DNA of 9,791 nucleotides from assembly GCA_027450105.1 (NCBI GenBank), contig DAIDKJ010000042.1, positions 1 to 9,791 on the forward strand, written 5' to 3'. The DNA is from Ferrovum sp. (GTDB lineage: Bacteria; Pseudomonadota; Gammaproteobacteria; Burkholderiales; Ferrovaceae). Shown in pieces: positions 5,873-9,791 of the stretch (position 1 is the first letter of the stretch; each line of letters begins with the position of its first letter). The position numbers and the translations under genes were made by a program. The notes beneath the pieces are model-generated. The model saw nothing but the letters and a program-made list of their open reading frames with translations. It made no database searches and was not told the origin of the DNA.

Positions 5873-8800
5873 ATGGACCACGACCTAGAACCCGATTGCC
5901 AAGAACAGACACAGCACGGTGCCGCACCGCTGGCACTGCTGCAAATGGTGTCGCTGGCCTATCTGCCAATTTCGCGCGGGCAACTCCTGCAATGCCTGGA
6001 ACTGGCCCAGACCTGCGATGCACAGGGTACCCCTTGGAACAGTGCCTCCTTGGCGGAAGCCATCGACGCCTTGGTGGCCGCGGGCGAGTTGCAGATTCAG
6101 GGAACCAGGCTGTGTTGTGAGCCGCTCAAGGCCGAAACTCTGGCGCGCCAGCTGTTGGGGAGCGAGCAGATCGAACCCATGGTGAATGCCATCCGCAGCG
6201 TTTTCAAAATTGCCGACTATCGCTATGGCTATTTTGTACGCCAATTCAATGAAGGCGTTCGGGATCTGCGTCTGGCCTTGTATGCGGGGCGTTTTGACGA
6301 TTTCAGCAAACTGGCCCAGACCATTCAAAGCTATTTTTCGGCCGAATGGCGTTCCAAAAACCCTTACCTCACTCTGTTCGACAATCCGTTCCAGGGCGCA
6401 CAACTGGATCGCTTGCCGGCAGACATTGCGCTCACAGTGGCCGCCACCCTGCTGGCCGTGCGGCTCAATCGCCTCGAATCCTGTGCCGGCCCCATGAGCT
6501 GGTTGCGCGATCGGGCCCGTGTGGCGCCCGAGGAACAACGCCCGTGGTTTGCCACCATCCTGTGTGAGCCCATGATTCTGCGGGGCCACGTGGATGATGC
6601 CATCCAATTGTCACGAACCGCCAACAGCACCGCGGTCACCCCTGTACTGGGATTGGCTCAGGTTCTTCGGGGTCAGATGGTAGAGGCCTTGAAGACCTTT
6701 GACACCTTTTTGAAGGAGAGTAAAAAAACCCAGGATTTACGCAAACTGGGCATGGCTGGCTGGAGTGGCATGGCTTATGTGGCAGCCTTGATTGCCACCG
6801 GCGACCCCAAACAACTGGAACGTGCTTCCAACCACATTGCCGCCGTCATGAAGGGAGGCTCGCCCATTCTGTCGGTGTACGCCTGCCTGGGGCATGTGGC
6901 CCGTGCCACCCAATCGGTGGAGGCAGCGGCCACCAGCGAGGAACAACGCACCGAGGCCGCCTTGGAGCGTGACGTGTATGGAGCCATGTTTCGCGGCCTG
7001 TCCAGTTGGTGGATCGATGGCGCCGGCGAGCGGGTGGATCTGGAGCGCATGCAACAGTTGGCGCGTAAGGCCGAGTCTCAGGGATATCGCTGGATTGCTG
7101 CCGAAGCCCTGGAACTGCTGGGGAGAATGAATCTACCCAGTTGTGCCGAGCGGGCACAACGCTATCACTACGAAATGGGCACCACCACCCTGCTGGATGT
7201 CATTCGCCGCCAACCCTTGTGGGAACGGGCCTTGGGCGCACTGGATCGACTCAAGAGCGATTTCGAGCAGGTTTCCCCTTCGGCGCGCAACACACGTTTT
7301 GCCTGGTTTTTGACCCCCGCGATAGACAGTGGCCAGTGTTTGCTGGAAGCCCGGGAACAAAAACGCGGGCCAGGGCAGGCCTGGAACCTGGGCAAAACCG
7401 TTACGATCAACCGCATGCTCACCGCACAACAGGATCTGGAGGGGCTGACCGATCAGGACCGGGCAGTCATTGCCATGATCCGGCAGCTGGACGCTTCCAA
7501 ACGAGGAGGGGAACGCCGTGTGGAATGCATGGCCGCCATCGCCTTGCTGGTAGATCACCCGCACTTGTTCTGGGCCCACGAACCCAAACAGTCGGTCCAG
7601 TTGTTGCAAGGCCAGCCAGAAATCATTTTAACCCGGGAGCGCCATCAGTTTCATCTACGGCTGTATCCCACTTTTGGTGAGCAATGCCGCTACCTGCTGA
7701 TGCGTGAAACGCGCCATCGTCTCAGAATTTACGAACTGGGGAGCGATCAGGAAAAGGTCTTGCGCATCATTGGCAATGAAGGGTTGTTTTTTCCCAGATC
7801 GGCCGAGGAACGCCTGAAAAAAACCATGGAGGCCTTGTCCCAGCGCTTTTGTGTACGCTCCGACATTGGCGGCGGAAACATCGAATTCCTGCCGGCCTCC
7901 GATCAGGTGCATGCACTGCTGTCCCCAGCCCCCCAGGGCTTGGAGCTGGAACTCATGGTCTATCCCCAGGGCGACCGAGGAGCCGCCTTCACACCAGGCC
8001 ATGGGCCGGAGTTTCTGGGCGAACCCACCTGGGATGGCGTCATTCAACGGGGCGTGCTGCGGGATCTGGCCGCAGAACGGGCCACGACCGAGCAGATCTT
8101 TCAGGTGTGTCGCCCCTGGATCAAGCCCGCCGAGCATCCCTATCATGGCCACAGCATCAACCCGGCCATGGCCTGCGAACTCCTCATTGCCTTGCGTCAA
8201 ATGGCACCGCAAGTGCAGTTGCGCTGGCCCCAGGGGGAGGTCATCAAAATTCGCGGTGAAGCGCATAGCCATCAACTGGCACTGCAAATCGAGTCCCAGG
8301 GAGAATGGCTGCAAGTCAATGGCAACGTGGTGGTAGACCAGGATATGGTAGTTGCCCTGCGGGACTTGATGCAGGCTGCGGCAACGCCGGGCACCAGGTT
8401 TGTAGCCTTGAAGGATGGGCAATATCTGGCCCTGAGCGAACAACTGCTGCAACGGGTGCGCGATCTGGGCGGGCTCTCCGAACTCGATGACCAATTGATT
8501 CGTGTTCACGCCCTGGCTGCCGAGCAATTGGCAAAGATCGTGACCGCCAATGAGGGCACCGTCACAGACCCGGGTTGGCGTGCCCTCTTGGAACGGCGCG
8601 AAGCCTTGACGCTGTGGCAACCGGATATCCCCAAAACCTTGAACGCCACTTTGCGTGACTACCAAATCGCAGGGTTTCAATGGTTGGTGCGCCATGCCCA
8701 GTCAGGAGCCGGGGCTTGCCTGGCGGACGACATGGGGTTGGGCAAAACGCTGCAAACCCTGTGCTTGTTGCTCTATCGGGCGAGCCTGGGGCCGGCTCTG

Positions 8801-9791
8801 GTGGTGGCTCCCACTTCGGTTTGCGGTAATTGGGAAAGCGAGGCCGCCAAATTTGCGCCCTCGTTGAAGGTCCGCTGGATCACCAATGGATCGCGCGAGC
8901 GCCGTGCCTTCGAGGCCGATGCCCATGATCTGGTGATCATGAGCTATACCCTGTTTCAGCAGGAAACCGAATCCCTGGCAGAAACCGAATGGGCCACGGT
9001 GGTGCTGGATGAAGCCCAGGCCATCAAGAACGCAGGCACCAAACGCTCCCAGGCGGCCATGAAGATCAACGCCCAATTTCGCATGATCACCACGGGCACC
9101 CCCATCGAAAACCATCTGGGAGAACTCTGGAACCTGTTTCGTTTCATCAACCCTGGCCTGCTCGGATCGCTGGATTCCTTCACCAATCGCTACGCCATTC
9201 CCATCGAGAAAAACAGCGATGCCGAAGCACGCGAACGCCTGCGCCGGCTCATTCAACCCTTCGTGCTACGCCGCACAAAATCGCAGGTCCTCTCGGAGTT
9301 GCCGCAACGCACCGAGGTAACCCTGACGCTCGATCTCAATCCCCAGGAACGCGCCATGTACGAGGCGGTGCGCCTGGAAGCCCTGGAGAGTGTGACGGTT
9401 TCGGGAGAAGATCAACCCAATCGCATTCGGGTGCTGGCGGGCATCATGAAATTACGCCGGGCCTGTTGTCATGGCTCACTCATTTTGGCGGATCGTACCT
9501 GGGCCTCCGGAAAGATCACCACGCTCCTGGACATTGTGGAGGAACTGCGGGAAAGCGGACATCGGGCGCTGGTGTTCAGTCAATTCGTGGATTTTCTGCA
9601 AATCATTCGTAATGCATTGAATGAGCGAAGCATTCACTACCAATACCTGGATGGATCAACCCCTTCCGCCGAGCGCTCGCGCCGGGTCAAGTCGTTCCAG
9701 GAGGGAGAAGGGGACTTGTTCCTCATCAGCCTGAAAGCGGGCGGAGTTGGGCTCAATCTCACTGGGGCAGATTACGTGATCCACATGGACC
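5873..9791 (+). CDS. SNF2-family (HepA/COG0553-type) ATPase with a long N-terminal region, C-terminus cut by window edge
   Basis: Double-stranded nucleic-acid translocase of superfamily 2, expected in the cytoplasm to remodel DNA-bound proteins; the substrate is not predictable. The frame is open for 1306 codons to the window edge. The helicase core begins at LRDYQIAGFQWL (927-938). It continues with motif I DDMGLGKT (952-959), Ia VVAPTSVCGNW, II DEAQ (1046-1049) and III TGTPIEN (1074-1080). Lobe 2 has ALVFSQF (1232-1238), YLDGSTP (1258-1264) and SLKAGGVGLNLT (1286-1297). It stops at HMD, just before the usual PWWNP and the motif VI arginines, so perhaps 70-110 residues are missing. Before the core, residues 20-90 look like a degenerate winged helix, about 100-560 is a helical, repeat-like region, and about 690-740 holds PQGDRGAAFTPGHG followed by RDLAAE, a pattern I recall from other long bacterial SNF2 proteins. 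It is not RapA, which is about 968 residues. ATG 5873 is chosen; GTG 5864 and ATG 5858 are alternatives. It stands alone and diverges from the efflux operon. Confidence 0.93.
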   Translation, partial: MDHDLEPDCQEQTQHGAAPLALLQMVSLAYLPISRGQLLQCLELAQTCDAQGTPWNSASLAEAIDALVAAGELQIQGTRLCCEPLKAETLARQLLGSEQIEPMVNAIRSVFKIADYRYGYFVRQFNEGVRDLRLALYAGRFDDFSKLAQTIQSYFSAEWRSKNPYLTLFDNPFQGAQLDRLPADIALTVAATLLAVRLNRLESCAGPMSWLRDRARVAPEEQRPWFATILCEPMILRGHVDDAIQLSRTANSTAVTPVLGLAQVLRGQMVEALKTFDTFLKESKKTQDLRKLGMAGWSGMAYVAALIATGDPKQLERASNHIAAVMKGGSPILSVYACLGHVARATQSVEAAATSEEQRTEAALERDVYGAMFRGLSSWWIDGAGERVDLERMQQLARKAESQGYRWIAAEALELLGRMNLPSCAERAQRYHYEMGTTTLLDVIRRQPLWERALGALDRLKSDFEQVSPSARNTRFAWFLTPAIDSGQCLLEAREQKRGPGQAWNLGKTVTINRMLTAQQDLEGLTDQDRAVIAMIRQLDASKRGGERRVECMAAIALLVDHPHLFWAHEPKQSVQLLQGQPEIILTRERHQFHLRLYPTFGEQCRYLLMRETRHRLRIYELGSDQEKVLRIIGNEGLFFPRSAEERLKKTMEALSQRFCVRSDIGGGNIEFLPASDQVHALLSPAPQGLELELMVYPQGDRGAAFTPGHGPEFLGEPTWDGVIQRGVLRDLAAERATTEQIFQVCRPWIKPAEHPYHGHSINPAMACELLIALRQMAPQVQLRWPQGEVIKIRGEAHSHQLALQIESQGEWLQVNGNVVVDQDMVVALRDLMQAAATPGTRFVALKDGQYLALSEQLLQRVRDLGGLSELDDQLIRVHALAAEQLAKIVTANEGTVTDPGWRALLERREALTLWQPDIPKTLNATLRDYQIAGFQWLVRHAQSGAGACLADDMGLGKTLQTLCLLLYRASLGPALVVAPTSVCGNWESEAAKFAPSLKVRWITNGSRERRAFEADAHDLVIMSYTLFQQETESLAETEWATVVLDEAQAIKNAGTKRSQAAMKINAQFRMITTGTPIENHLGELWNLFRFINPGLLGSLDSFTNRYAIPIEKNSDAEARERLRRLIQPFVLRRTKSQVLSELPQRTEVTLTLDLNPQERAMYEAVRLEALESVTVSGEDQPNRIRVLAGIMKLRRACCHGSLILADRTWASGKITTLLDIVEELRESGHRALVFSQFVDFLQIIRNALNERSIHYQYLDGSTPSAERSRRVKSFQEGEGDLFLISLKAGGVGLNLTGADYVIHMD

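Noticed and set aside
5755..6120. Open frame of 121 codons starting in the SNF2 leader
   Set aside because: Most of it overlaps the SNF2 gene out of frame. Its Cys/Arg-rich translation resembles no family. The SNF2 frame stays open from 5840 onward and carries the recognisable helicase core.
7655..8695. Long open frame (346 codons) on the minus strand
   Set aside because: It lies entirely opposite the SNF2 coding frame, whose product is recognisable at both ends. The translation shows no family features and is an antisense shadow.
9729..9791. Possible truncation of the SNF2 gene
   Set aside because: The frame is still open at the last base and within motif V/VI spacing, so the missing end is due to the window edge, not a mutation.
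1..9791. CRISPR array, tRNA or rRNA gene, insertion sequence, prophage or integron
   Set aside because: I saw no regularly spaced repeats, no transposase or integrase motifs and no RNA-gene signatures on either strand.

Overview
The window reads as a Gram-negative proteobacterial chromosome segment of moderately high GC. It encodes an inner-membrane RND drug pump and a MlaF-type ATPase, both of which belong to cells with an outer membrane. The MlaF C-terminal tail (EPDGPVAF) reminds me of betaproteobacterial homologues, but this is from memory and I would not name a genus.

Layout: two transcription units diverge from a gene-free region of about 360 bp (5510-5872). Leftward (minus strand) is a tight four-gene operon. 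It runs mlaF-like ATPase (5509-4679), 15 nt gap, mdtA-type periplasmic adaptor (4663-3449), 4-nt overlap, mdtB-type RND subunit (3452-378), 4-nt overlap, mdtC-type RND subunit (381-1, cut by the window edge). Rightward (plus strand) is one very long open frame from about 5873 past the end of the window. It encodes a SNF2-family (HepA/COG0553-type) ATPase with roughly 900 residues in front of the helicase core. The window ends inside the second helicase lobe.

How they work together: MdtA, MdtB and MdtC should form a tripartite efflux pump with a TolC-like outer-membrane channel that is not in the window. The pump subunit is a mixed MdtB/MdtC trimer, as in E. coli. The first gene is the odd one. 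MlaF normally energises the MlaE permease in phospholipid transport between the membranes, yet no mlaE, mlaD, mlaC or mlaB lies beside it here. Its H-loop histidine is also replaced by tyrosine. The SNF2 protein probably acts on DNA or nucleoprotein and has no obvious functional link to the pump beyond the shared divergent control region.

The intergenic region holds a good sigma70-like promoter for the helicase gene with an inverted repeat over its -10. It also holds two copies of a CATT-N2-AATG palindrome placed 120 bp apart, one beside each gene, and a structured helicase leader. I see no tRNA, rRNA, CRISPR array, insertion sequence or clear terminator. The genes are ordinary families. The most noteworthy points are the orphan MlaF in an efflux operon, its H-loop, the paired palindromes, and the large N-terminal part of the SNF2 protein.
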